NCBI RefSeq assembly: GCF_029633865.1
Contig: NC_079223.1
Location: 628,001-692,000, forward strand
From: Lampris incognitus
Taxonomy: Eukaryota > Chordata > Actinopteri > Lampriformes > Lampridae
Length of the DNA stretch: 64,000 nt
Reading direction: 5' to 3'
The position numbers and the translations under genes are program-made. Below the pieces are notes generated by a model. It saw only the letters and a program-made list of their open reading frames with translations, was not told the origin of the DNA and did no database searches. Numbering within the stretch: position 1 is the stretch's first letter; every line of letters begins with the position of its first letter. This document shows positions 1 through 10,500 of the stretch, piece after piece.

Positions 1-3000
1 TATGTTTTCCTTGGTGTATTGTGTGTATTGTGTTTTCCTTGGTGTATTATGTGTGTATTATGTTTTCCTTGGTGTATTATGTGTGTATTATGTTTTCCGT
101 GGTGTAATGTGTGTGTGTATTATGTTTTCCTTGGTGTATTGTGTGTGTATTATGTTTTCCTTGGTGTATTGTGTGTGTATTATGTTTTCCTTGGTGTATT
201 GTGTGTGTGTATTATGTTTTCCTTGGTGTATTATGTGTGTATTATGTTTTCCTTGGTGTATTATGTGTGTATTATGTTTTCCTTGGTGTATTGTGTGTGT
301 ATTGTGTTTTCCTTGGTGTATTATGTGTGTATTATGTTTTCCTTGGTGTATTATGTGTGTATTATGTTTTCCTTGGTGTATTGTGTGTGTGTATTATGTT
401 TTCCTTGGTGTATTATGTGTGTATTATGTTTTCCTTGGTGTATTATGTGTGTATTATGTTTTCCTTGGTGTATTGTGTGTGTATTGTGTTTTCCTTGGTG
501 TATTATGTGTGTATTATGTTTTCCTTGGTGTATTATGTGTGTATTATGTTTTCCGTGGTGTAATGTGTGTGTGTATTATGTTTTCCTTGGTGTATTGTGT
601 GTGTGTATTATGTTTTCCTTGGTGTATTGTGTGTGTATTGTGTTTTCCTTGGTGTATTGTGTGTGTGTTATGTTTTCCTTGGTGTATTGTGTGTGTATTG
701 TGTTTTCCTTGGTGTATTGTGTGTGTATTATGTTTTCCGTGGTGTATTGTGTGTGTATTATGTTTTCCTTGGTGAATTGTGTGTGTGTATTGTGTTTTCC
801 TTGGTGTATTATGTGTGTATTATGTTTTCCGTGGTGTAATGTGTGTGTGTATTATGTTTTCCTTGATGTAATGTGTGTGTGTATTGTGTTTTCCTTGGTG
901 TATTGTGTGTGTGTATTATGTTTTCCTTGGTGTAATGTGTGTGTGTATTGTGTTTTCCTTGGTGTATTTTGTGTGTATTATGTTTTCCTTGGTGTATTAT
1001 GTGTGTATTATGTTTTCCGTGGTGTATTGTGTGTGTATTATGTTTTCCTTGGTGTATTGTGTGCGTGTATTATGTTTTCCTTGGTGTAATGTGTGTGTGT
1101 ATTATGTTTTCCTTGGTGTAATGTGTGTGTGTATTGTGTTTTCCTTGGTGTATTGTGTGTGTATTATGTTTTCCTTGGTGTATTGTGTGTGTATTATGTT
1201 TTCCTTGGTGTATTGTGTGTGTATTATGTTTTCCTTGGTGTATTGTGTGTGTGTATTCTGTTTTCCTTGGTGTATTGTGTGTGTATTATGTTTTCCTTGG
1301 TGTAATGTGTGTGTGTATTGTGTTTTCCTTGGTGTATTGTGTGTGTATTATGTTTTCCTTGGTGTATTATGTGTGTATTATGTTTTCCGTGGTGTATTGT
1401 GTGTGTATTATGTTTTCCTTGGTGTATTGTGTGTGTGTATTATGTTTTCCTTGGTGTATTATGTGTGTATTATGTTTTCCGTGGTGTAATGTGTGTGTAT
1501 TATGTTTTCCTTGGTGTATTGTGTGTGTGTTATGTTTTCCTTGGTGTAATGTGTGTGTGTATTGTGTTTTCCTTGGTGTATTGTGTGTTTATTATGTTTT
1601 CCTTGGTGTATTGTGTGTGTATTATGTTTTCCTTGGTGTATTGTGTGTGTATTATGTTTTCCTTGGTGCATTGTGTGTGTATTATGTTTTCCTTGGTGTA
1701 TTATGTGTGTATTATGTTTTCCTTGGTGTACTATGTGTGTATTATGTTTTCCTTGGTGTATTGTGTGTGTATTATGTTTTCCTTGGTGTATTGTGTGTGT
1801 GTATTGTGTTTTCCTTGGTGTAATGTGTGTGTATTGTGTTTTCCTTGGTGTATTGTGTGTGTATTATGTTTTCCTTGGTGTATTGTGTGTGTATTATGTT
1901 TTCCTTGGTGTATTGTGTGTGTATTATGTTTTCCTTGGTGTATTGTGTTTTCCTTGGTGTATTGTGTGTGTATTATGTTTTCCTTGGTGTATTGTGTGTG
2001 TATTATGTTTTCCTTGGTGTATTGTGTTTTCCTTGGTGTATTGTGTGTGTATTGTGTTTTCCTTGGTGTATTGTGTTTTCCTTGGTGTATTGTGTGTGTA
2101 CTGTGTTTTCCTTGGTGTATTGTGTGTGTATTATGTTTTCCTTGGTGTATTGTGTGTGTATTATGTTTTCCTTGGTGTATTGTGTGTGTATTATGTTTTC
2201 CTTGGTGTATTGTGTGTGTATTATGTTTTCCTTGGTGTACTGTGTGTGTATTATGTTTTCCTTGGTGTATTGTGTTTTCCTTGGTGTATTGTGTGTGTAT
2301 TGTGTTTTCCTTGGTGTATTGTGTTTTCCTTGGTGTATTGTGTGTGTACTGTGTTTTCCTTGGTGTATTGTGTGTGTATTATGTTTTCCTTGGTGTATTG
2401 TGTGTGTATTATGTTTTCCTTGGTGTATTGTGTGTGTATTATGTTTTCCTTGGTGTATTGTGTGTGTGTATTATGTTTTCCTTGGTGTATTATGTGTGTA
2501 TTATGTTTTCCTTGGTGTATTGTGTGTGTATTGTGTTTTCCTTGGTGTAATGTGTGTGTGTATTGTGTTTTCCTTGGTGTATTGTGTGTGTATTATGTTT
2601 TCCTCGGTGTATTGTGTGTGTATTATGTTTTCCTTGGTGTATTGTGTTTTCCTTGGTGTATTGTGTGTGTGTATTGTGTTTTCCTTGGTGTATTGTGTGT
2701 GTATTATGTTTTCCTTGGTGTATTGTGTGAGTATTATGTTTTCCTTGGTGTATTGTGTTTTCCTTGGTGTATTGTGTGTGTATTATGTTTTCCTTGGTGT
2801 ATTGTGTTTTCCTTGGTGTATTGTGTGTGTACGGTGTTTTCCTTGGTGTACTGTGTGTGTATTATGTTTTCCTTGGTGTATTATGTGTGTACTGTGTTTG
2901 ACTTGGTGTATTATGTTTGCATTATGTTTTCCTTGTTGTATTATGTGTGCATTATGTTTTCCGTGGTGTAATGTGTGTGTATTATGTTTTCCTTGGTGTA

Positions 3001-3054
3001 TTGTGTGTGTGTATTATGTTTTCCTTGGTGTATTGTGTTTTCCTTGGTGTATTG
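1..3054. repeat. GT-rich minisatellite, about 30-bp unit, left block
   Basis: This is a tandem array built on a core TTTTCCTTGGTGTATT followed by a variable run of TGTG and TATTATG. The usual spacing is 30 bp, with 32-bp variants and 19-bp short forms (for example near 1940-2040 and 2260-2350). Variants include CCGTGG for CCTTGG and GTAATG for GTATTG. Stop codons are rare in all + frames, so long open frames of MCVLCFPWCIV type appear, but these are by-products of the repeat. The block starts before base 1 and ends where the hAT element is inserted. It resumes at 5446, so it was one array before the insertion. Confidence 0.95.
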
Positions 3055-5445
3055 CAGGGGTCGGGAACCTTTTTGACTGGGAGAGCCATAAAAGCCAAAT
3101 ATTTCTAAATATATTTCATTGAGAGCCATATAGTATTTTTAACGTATAATAAATTAAATATGTCTTACTTTTAATGCGACTTCTGGTGCTGCATGGTTTT
3201 GCTGATGGCCTTGTAGTCTGGTTCATACGTGGTGAGGTTGAGCTTCATGCAGGCGTTGAGGCTTCCATCAGTTAAACGTGAGCGTAGGTTGGTCTTAATG
3301 TTCCTCATATGCGAGAATGACTGCTCACATGCATATGTAGAGCCAAACATGGTCAATACGGCAATACTCACACGCTGCATTGTGTGGTATGTCACAGGAA
3401 GCTCGTTCCAAGTTTTAAGAATCAGCTGGTCTTCAGGTTGAAGATTTTTAATTTCTGTCCACTTGTGTTCCCTCGCGAGCTCTGCTCGCTGTCGCGCAAG
3501 ACTTTCCAACTCTCCATTAAGTGACTTGAACTTACTCATCCACATGTCTGATGCCTTCAGGTCAGCAACGTCCAGCTCAAAGTCTCCGATAGAGACCCCG
3601 GGGATGCATGTCAGGTCGATTTTGTCCACTGCACACTCATGTGGATGAGTGATGAACTTGAAAAGACCAGTGCGCGCACGAAATTCTCCAAAACGTGCTT
3701 TGAATGACTGCAGGAGATTGAACGTAAAGCCAGCTAGCTGCTGGAGATCCAGATGTTGAGTGGAGTCACTTGCTAAGCATGCATCTCTAAATTGTTGCAG
3801 TCTTTCAAAGTGCAGAAGACGACCTGTTTCAATGTCCCTGAGAAAGACTTCCAGCTTGCTTTCAAATGCAAACACTGCTTGTTGAAGGGATGAGATTGTA
3901 TTTCCAATACCTTGCATTTTCACATTGAGCTGGTTCAGATGGCCAGTTATGTCCACGAGATAGTGAAACTGCAGGAGCCAGTCAGTGTTGTCTAGCTCAG
4001 GATGCTTGACGCCTTTCATTTCAAGAAAAGTCCGGATTTCACTCAGGCAAGCTGCAAAACGGCTGAGCACCTTCCCCCTTGACAACCAATGCACGTTGCT
4101 GTGTAAAAGCAGACCGGGATAATGATTCCCAACTTCTTCTAACAGAGCTTTAAACTGGCGATCATTTAAAGCTCGGGCAACAATAAAGTTGACCACTCGA
4201 ATGACCAGAGACATCACCTCGCCAAGCTCCTGGCCACACGTCTGAGCGCAAAGCGCCTCCTGGTGCAGGATGCAATGAAAACTTAGGATGGCTCTCTTTT
4301 CATGTTCACGGAGAAGCGCTACAAATCCTTTGTTCTTCCCCAACATACAGGGTGCACCATCAGTACAGACAGAAATAAGTTTATCCATCGGTAGTTTTTT
4401 TTCTTTAGCAAACTCCATGAAAGACGTGAATAAATCCTCTCCTCTTGTTGTCCCTTTCATTGGCAAAACAGCCAAGCTTTCCTCACGCAGTGTGTCACCT
4501 GCAGCATACCTGGCAATGATACTGCACTGAGATAGATGGCTAACGTCTGTTGACTCATCTAACGCGAGAGAAAAGTATGTCCCGGCGTTTATGTCCTTAA
4601 TTTGTGTTTCCTCGACTTGATTTGCCATCATGATGCTACGATCGTGCACAGTTCTTGCTGACAGGGGCATGTCTTTTATTCGTTTGATTATCTTGTCTTT
4701 ATTTGGGAAGTCATCAAGCAGTTCATTGGCTACATCAAGCATGAATGTTTTGGCATACTCGCCATCTGTGAATGACTTTCCATTCCTTACTATTGCCAAA
4801 GCCCCCGCAAAGCTAGCGGAATTCCCGTCACCTTGCTTGGTCCACACACGTAGTTGCTGCTGACTCGTCTGCACTCTCCGCTGTAGCTCCTCGCATGCCC
4901 TTTTCCTGCTGTCTCCCGCTGGATATTTCGATGCAAATGAAGCATGGTGCGTATCGAAGTGCCGCTTTATATTTGACCGTTTCATCGATGCAATTTTATC
5001 ATTGCATATTAGACATACCGCAGATCCTGCTCTCTCCACAAATGCAAATTCCTCTGTCCACGCAGCCTGGAATGCACGGTAATCATCGTCTTTTTTTTCT
5101 TTTCGCCATCTTTTCCGTTACAAGGGTTGAAGCGGATAAACTAGTTGGCTATCTGATAAAATTGATTTCTTCACCTTTACAATGACCCGGACATGCTCGC
5201 GAGCCATTGGTTCCCGACCCGACCCACGGGTGACCCGTGACCCGTGAAATTTATCTTCAAAACTAATTTCTGTTTACTTTAAAATGACACAGTATTATTA
5301 AGAAATATCACAAGTATTTTAAAATCAGTTCCAAACTGATTTTTTTGAAAAAAATAATAATTTTCAACTCAAAATTGTCTGGGAGCCATATGCCGTCACC
5401 GGAAGAGCCATATATGGCTCGCGAGCCATAGGTTCCCGACCGCTG
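3055..5445 (-). mobile_element. hAT-family DNA transposon with intact-looking transposase
   Basis: The element is 2391 bp. It begins CAGGGGTCGGGAACC and ends with the inverted partner GGTTCCCGACCGCTG, one mismatch over the first 15 bases. The octamer GTGTATTG lies directly before it (3047-3054) and directly after it (5446-5453), which fits the 8-bp target-site duplication typical of hAT. The caveat is that this octamer is common in the host minisatellite. AGAGCCATA-type motifs recur near both ends (about 3080, 3120, 5381 and 5404), and a second copy of the right-end sequence lies inside at about 5194-5216. Subterminal repeats of this sort are usually transposase-binding sites in hAT elements. 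The transposase gene runs on the - strand. Confidence 0.93.
3171..5039 (-). CDS. hAT transposase (BED-like zinc finger, GTF2IRD2/ZBED-like)
   Basis: This is a 622-aa uninterrupted frame on the - strand. An N-terminal BED-like finger is visible: C9, C12, H27, H31/H32. The RNase-H-like catalytic core follows, with D161 in LALDEST, D227 in VCTDGAP, a CILHQEALC segment at 256-264, and the C-terminal hAT dimerisation block with E572 in CEQSFSHMR. These are the expected D, D and E of a hAT cut-and-paste transposase, related to the domesticated GTF2IRD2/ZBED group. An upstream ATG at 5109-5107 opens a frame whose continuation would match a longer N-terminus, but it is out of phase across a run of eight A. 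The native start may therefore be lost, leaving Met at 5039. Nuclear DNA transposition is the inferred role. Activity is unknown. Confidence 0.9.
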   Translation of the reverse strand: MERAGSAVCLICNDKIASMKRSNIKRHFDTHHASFASKYPAGDSRKRACEELQRRVQTSQQQLRVWTKQGDGNSASFAGALAIVRNGKSFTDGEYAKTFMLDVANELLDDFPNKDKIIKRIKDMPLSARTVHDRSIMMANQVEETQIKDINAGTYFSLALDESTDVSHLSQCSIIARYAAGDTLREESLAVLPMKGTTRGEDLFTSFMEFAKEKKLPMDKLISVCTDGAPCMLGKNKGFVALLREHEKRAILSFHCILHQEALCAQTCGQELGEVMSLVIRVVNFIVARALNDRQFKALLEEVGNHYPGLLLHSNVHWLSRGKVLSRFAACLSEIRTFLEMKGVKHPELDNTDWLLQFHYLVDITGHLNQLNVKMQGIGNTISSLQQAVFAFESKLEVFLRDIETGRLLHFERLQQFRDACLASDSTQHLDLQQLAGFTFNLLQSFKARFGEFRARTGLFKFITHPHECAVDKIDLTCIPGVSIGDFELDVADLKASDMWMSKFKSLNGELESLARQRAELAREHKWTEIKNLQPEDQLILKTWNELPVTYHTMQRVSIAVLTMFGSTYACEQSFSHMRNIKTNLRSRLTDGSLNACMKLNLTTYEPDYKAISKTMQHQKSH

Positions 5446-6680
5446 GTGTATTGTGTGTGTATTATGTTTTCCTTGGTGTATTGTGTGTGTGTATTATGTT
5501 TTCCTTGGTGTATTATGTGTGTATTATGTTTTCCTTGGTGTATTGTGTGTGTATTATGTTTTCCTTGGTGTATTGTGTGTGTATTATGTTTTCCTTGGTG
5601 TATTGTGTGTGTGTGTTATGTTTTCCTTGGTGTATTATGTGTGTATTATGTTTTCCTTGGTGTATTGTGTGTATTACGTTTTCCTTGGTGTATTATATGT
5701 GTATTATGTTTTCCTTGGTGTATTATGTGTGTATTATGTTTTCCTTGGTGTATTATGTGTGTGTATTGTGTTTTCCTTGGTGTAATGTGTGTGTGTATTG
5801 TGTTTTCCTTGGTGTATTGTGTGTGTATTATGTTTTCCTTGGTGTATTGTGTGTGTATTATGTTTTCCTTGGTGTATTGTGTTTTCCTTGGTGTATTGTG
5901 TGTGTATTATGTTTTCGGTGTATTGTGATTTCCTTGGTGTATTGTGTGTGTGTATTGTGTTTTCCTTGGTGTATTGTGTGTGTATTATGTTTTCCTTGGT
6001 GTATTATGTGTGTATTATGTTTTCCTTGGTGTATTATGTGTGTATTGTGTTTTCTTTGGTGTATTGTGTGTGTATTATGTTTTCCTTGGTGTAATGTGTG
6101 TGTGTATTGTGTTTTCCTTGGTGTATTGTGTGTGTATTATGTTTTCCTTGGTGTATTGTGTTTTCCTTGGTGTATTGTGTGTGTATTATGTTTTCCTTGG
6201 TGTATTGTGTTTTCCTTGGTGTATTGTGTGTGTATTATGTTTTCCTTGGTGTATTGTTTTTTCCTTGGTGTATTGTGTGTGTGTATTGTGTTTTCCTTGG
6301 TGTATTGTGTGTGTATTATGTTTTCCTTGGTGTATTATGTGTGTACTGTGTTTGACTTGGTGTATTATGTTTGCATTATGTTTTCCTTGGTGTATTATGT
6401 GTGTATTATGTTTTCCTTGGTGTATTATGTGTGTATTATGCCTTCCTTGGTTTATTATGTGTGTTATGTTTTCCTTGGTGTATTATGTGTGTGCTATGTT
6501 TGACTTGGTATATTATGTGTGTACTGTGTTTTCGTCGGTGTATTACGTGTGTACTGTGTTTGACTTGGTGTATCATATGTGTATTATGTTTTCCTTGGTG
6601 TATTATGAGTGTATTACGTTTTCCTTGGTGTATCATGTGGGTACTATGTTTGACTTGGTGTATTGGGTGTGTACTATGTG
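5446..6680. repeat. GT-rich minisatellite, right block
   Basis: The 30-bp array continues after the hAT insertion. From about 6340 to 6680 the units degenerate (TTTGACTTGG in place of TTTTCCTTGG, GTACTGTG in place of GTATTATG). The same unusual unit order occurs at about 2885-2950, so a block was duplicated inside the array. The array stops about 380 bp before the putative TATA box of the melanopsin gene. Confidence 0.93.
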
Positions 6681-6811
6681 GTGAGCCAGCAGGGCGACAG
6701 CTGTGTGACTGAACATCTGGCCCCATCACTCACCACGAGGTTAAGGTAGGAGAAGGGAGTTACTGACGAGTGGATGTGTGCCAGCCTAGCAGAAGGTTTC
6801 AGCGGAGCTTT

Positions 6812-6838
6812 AACAACAACAACAACAACAACAACAAC
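6812..6838. repeat. (AAC)n microsatellite
   Basis: Nine uninterrupted AAC triplets lie in the upstream flank of the melanopsin gene. Confidence 0.95.
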
Positions 6839-6944
6839 CTGCTCCCGGGCTGAGAACATACCTGAACAGCTTCCGCTGAGGAGCCAGGCGGACTCTTTGT
6901 GTCGCTGGCGGTTTATTTTGTCATTGTCTCTGTGAGGAGAACAC

Positions 6945-6950
6945 GGATTA
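6945..6950 (+). promoter_or_regulatory. Possible OTX/CRX-type homeodomain site
   Basis: GGATTA, the reverse complement of TAATCC, lies about 115 bp upstream of the TATA box. K50 homeodomain factors of the OTX/CRX class bind this core and drive many photoreceptor genes. A six-base match is weak evidence by itself; the position in a likely opsin promoter is what makes it worth noting. Confidence 0.3.
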
Positions 6951-7062
6951 GTGCGGTGGTCACATCAGCGTAATGACTTTTCATGGAAGTAAAAGCTGCG
7001 ACCTGCTGACCTCCATCTCCCAGAGAAACGGTGTCACCTCCACGGTTGGGAGGGGTCCTGTC

Positions 7063-7070
7063 TATAAATA
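7063..7070 (+). promoter_or_regulatory. TATA box, putative melanopsin core promoter
   Basis: TATAAATA is a full match to the TATA consensus and lies about 345 bp before the proposed start codon. Transcription would begin near 7093-7100. From there the first ATG on the transcript is the one at 7408, which supports that codon as the start and places the open frame beginning at ATG 6973 upstream of the transcript. Confidence 0.6.
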
Positions 7071-7270
7071 CGAGACCACACAGGATTCAGCCGCGCACAC
7101 AACTGGACGGACCGTCACTTCCTGCTGGGGATCGATAGAAGTTGCCAGAACCCAGTTCACTAGACAGAACCGGTCTCCGGTCCCACTTGACCACATCGAC
7201 AGCGACAGAGGAGCCGTACGTCAGATCTGCTCCTGCTTTCCCCGGGTGATCCTCCGTCCGGCCTGGGAGA

Positions 7271-7387
7271 CCTCTCCTCGGGTGGTCCTCCCTCCTCGGG
7301 TGGTCCTCTCTCCTCGGGTGGTCCTCCCTCCTCCGGTGGTCCTCTCTCCTCGGGTGGTCCTCTCTCCTCGGGTGGTCCTCCCTCTTC
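7271..7387. repeat. 15-bp minisatellite in the 5'UTR
   Basis: About seven copies of a CCTCCTCGGGTGGTC-like 15-mer sit immediately before the start codon of melanopsin. Fifteen is a multiple of three, so the upstream frame stays open, reading PRVVL repeats. It probably lies in the untranslated leader. Confidence 0.85.
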
Positions 7388-7407
7388 CGTCTCCCATAGG
7401 AGGAAGG

Positions 7408-7533
7408 ATGAAGGGTATCTCCTGCCCGTCCGCCGACCCGAACTGCACGCGTCTCACCGCGGCGTTGTCGTCATGGAGCGACTCGGTGCAGGGGTCGTAC
7501 CGGCTGGTGGAGCTGCCGCCGGCCGCCTCGTCG
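7408..7533 (+). CDS. Melanopsin exon 1 (N-terminus, residues 1-42)
   Basis: The exon encodes the extracellular N-terminus beginning [11 protein letters not shown]. The start is chosen because it is the first ATG after the TATA box, has A at -3, and gives about 63 residues before TM1, normal for melanopsins. The frame is also open upstream to an ATG at 6973, but that codon precedes the predicted transcription start. The exon ends in phase 0 at TCG|gtaagt. Confidence 0.85.
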
Positions 7534-10500
7534 GTAAGTGAGTCTCCGTGCCTCCTTCCTCCTCTGCTGGGGTGCGAGGATCGCCGTTCATCCATTCCTC
7601 CACACATGATGCGTTTCACACGTTCCTCTGTGCCTCTTCTTCCGGATGTGGTTTGCTCCTCTGCTCGCCACGTGCCTTCTGCTGTAATTCAGGATAAATG
7701 GAGCAGACGTCAAGTCATAACCTCTAATTACCGTGTTAGCTTTGTGTCAGACGGGAAGGGCGAGAAATAGATGGAGAAGACGAAAGAAAACTGCACTTTT
7801 AACTGACAGCTTTCTGTTAATTTCACCTCCGATATAAACAAACAAAAAGATAGCTGAGCTGCTGAAGCTAATTAACACGTGGAGAGCGCTGTCACTCACG
7901 GCGCTCAGTGGAAGCAGTTCCACCTGATCCGTAGTCTTGTCTGCACACTACTGAGCAGCAGGAGCAGGAGGAGCAGGAGGAGCAGGAGGAGCAGGAGGGT
8001 GTGACTTGAGGCAGCTAAACACACACTATGTATGGTACTGTACCACACCATGTACTATATCCATGTACTATATCATACCGCACTACACCGTGTACTATAC
8101 CATACCGTACCACACCATGTACTATATCATACCACACCATGTACTATACCATACCACACCATGTACTATACCATACCGTACTACACCATGTACTATACCA
8201 TACCGCACTACACCATGTACTATACCATACTGTACCACACCATGTACTATATCCATGTGCTATACCATACCGCACTACACCATGTACTATACCATACCGT
8301 ACCACACCATGTACTATATCCATGTGCTATACCATACCGCACTACACCATGTACTATATTCATGTACTATATCATACCGCACTACACCATGTACTATATG
8401 ATACCGTACCACACCATGTACTATACCATACCGCACTACACCATGTACTATACCATACCGTACCACACCATGTACTATATCCATGTACTATATCATACCG
8501 CACTACACCATGTACTATACCATACCGTACCACACCATGTACTATATCCATGTACTATATCATACCACACCTTGTACTATATCATACCGCACTACACCAT
8601 GTACTATACCATACCATACCATACCACACCATGTACTGTGCCATACTGTACCACACCATGTACTATACCATACCACACCATGTACTATATCATACTGTAC
8701 TACACCATGTACTATATGATACTGTACTACACTACACGATACCACGCGCCATCCTAACTAGTTAATGCTCATGCCTATTGGCAAATGAAACACATCCTTC
8801 GTTTCGGACGTTTTCCAGCTGTATTGTTATAAGGGTGGGGACACCTGCAGTCACTGTGTTGTTTATAAGGGTGGGGACACCTGCAGTCACTGTGTTGTTT
8901 ATAAGGGTGGGGACACCTGCAGTGAATGTATTGTTTATAAGGGTGGGGACACCTGCAGTCACTGTGTTGTGTGTAAGGGTGGGGACACCTGCAGTGAATG
9001 TATTGTTTATAAGGGTGGGGACACCTGCAGTGAATGTATTGTTTATAAGGGTGGGGACACCTGCAGTGAATGTATTTTTTATAAGGGTGGGGACACCTGC
9101 AGTGAATGTATTGGTTATAAGTGTGGGGACACCTGCAGTGAATGTATTGTTTATAAGGGTGGGGACACCTGCAGTGAATGCATTGTGTATAAGGGTGGGG
9201 ACACCTGGAGTGAATGTATTGTGTACAAGGGTGGGGACACCTGCAGTGAATGTATTGGTTATAAGTGTGGGGACACCTGGAGTGAATGTATTGGTTATAA
9301 GGGTGGGGACACCTGCAGTCACTGTGTTGTTTGTAAGGGTGGGGACACCTGCAGTGAATGTATTGTTTATAAGGGTGGGGACACCTGCAGTGAATGCATT
9401 GTGTATAAGGGTGGGGACACCTGGAGTGAATGTATTGGTTATAAGGGTGGGGACACCTGCAGTGAATGTATTGGTTATAAGGGTGGGGACACCTGCAGTG
9501 AATGTATTGGTTATAAGGGTGGGGACACCTGGAGTGAATGTATCTGTTATGTGGGGACACCTTGAGTGAATGTATTGGTTATAAGGGTGGGGACACCTGG
9601 AGTGAATGTATCTGTTATGTGGGGACACCTTGAGTGAATGTATTGTGTATAAGGGTGGGGACTCCTGTTATTAATCTCTTAGATGATTAATAAACGTTGT
9701 ATTCAGATTAACTGTTGCAACTTTCTTTGACTCATTTTATACTTACTGCACTTCAGTAGTTGAGCTTTTATTTCTCCATATGAGTGTCGTTACCATGTTT
9801 CCTGGCTTGACCAGCAGGTGGCGATAGTTGAAGAGTTGGCGCCCCCGTTCCCCACTGTGGATGTTCCAGACCATGCCCACTACACCATCGGCTCCGTCAT
9901 CCTGGCCATCGGCATCACTGGAATGGTGGGAAACTTTTTGGTCATCTACGCCTTCAGCAGGTCAGTGGCAGTTTAAGTGATGTCACTGGTGTTATGACAC
10001 CATAATACTGTCCTCTCTCACACCCACATGATATTGTCCTCTCTCACACCAACATAATACTGTCCTCTCTCACACCCACATGATATTGTCCTCTCTCACA
10101 CCAACATAATACTGTCCTCTCTCACACCCACATGATATTGTCCTCTCTCACACCAACATAATACTGTCCTCTCTCACACCAACATAATAATGTCCTCTCT
10201 CACACAAACATGATACTGTCCTCTCACACTGACATAATACTGTCCTCTCACACCAACATGATACTGTCCTCTCTCACACCAACATGATACTGTCCTCCCT
10301 CACACCAAAATGATACTGTCCTCTCACACCGACATGATACTGTCCTCTCTCACACCAACATGATACTGTCCCCTCTCATACCAACATGATACTGTCCTCT
10401 CTCACACCAACATGATACTGTCCCCTCTCATACCAACATGATACTGTCCTCTCACACCAACATGATACTGTCCTCTCTCATACCGAGATGACACTGTCCT

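Noticed and set aside
1..3122. Long + frames reading MCVLCFPWCIV repeats, up to 472 aa
   Set aside because: They are translations of a 30-bp minisatellite in all three frames with the same pattern; no start context, no domain, and they cross unit-length changes freely.
6973..7407. N-terminal extension of melanopsin from ATG 6973
   Set aside because: It precedes the TATA box at 7063, includes a low-complexity 15-bp repeat, and would give an N-terminus over 200 residues long, unlike known melanopsins.
8829..9660. CRISPR-like direct repeats of 36 bp
   Set aside because: The units are contiguous, without unique spacers, in a vertebrate intron. It is a minisatellite.
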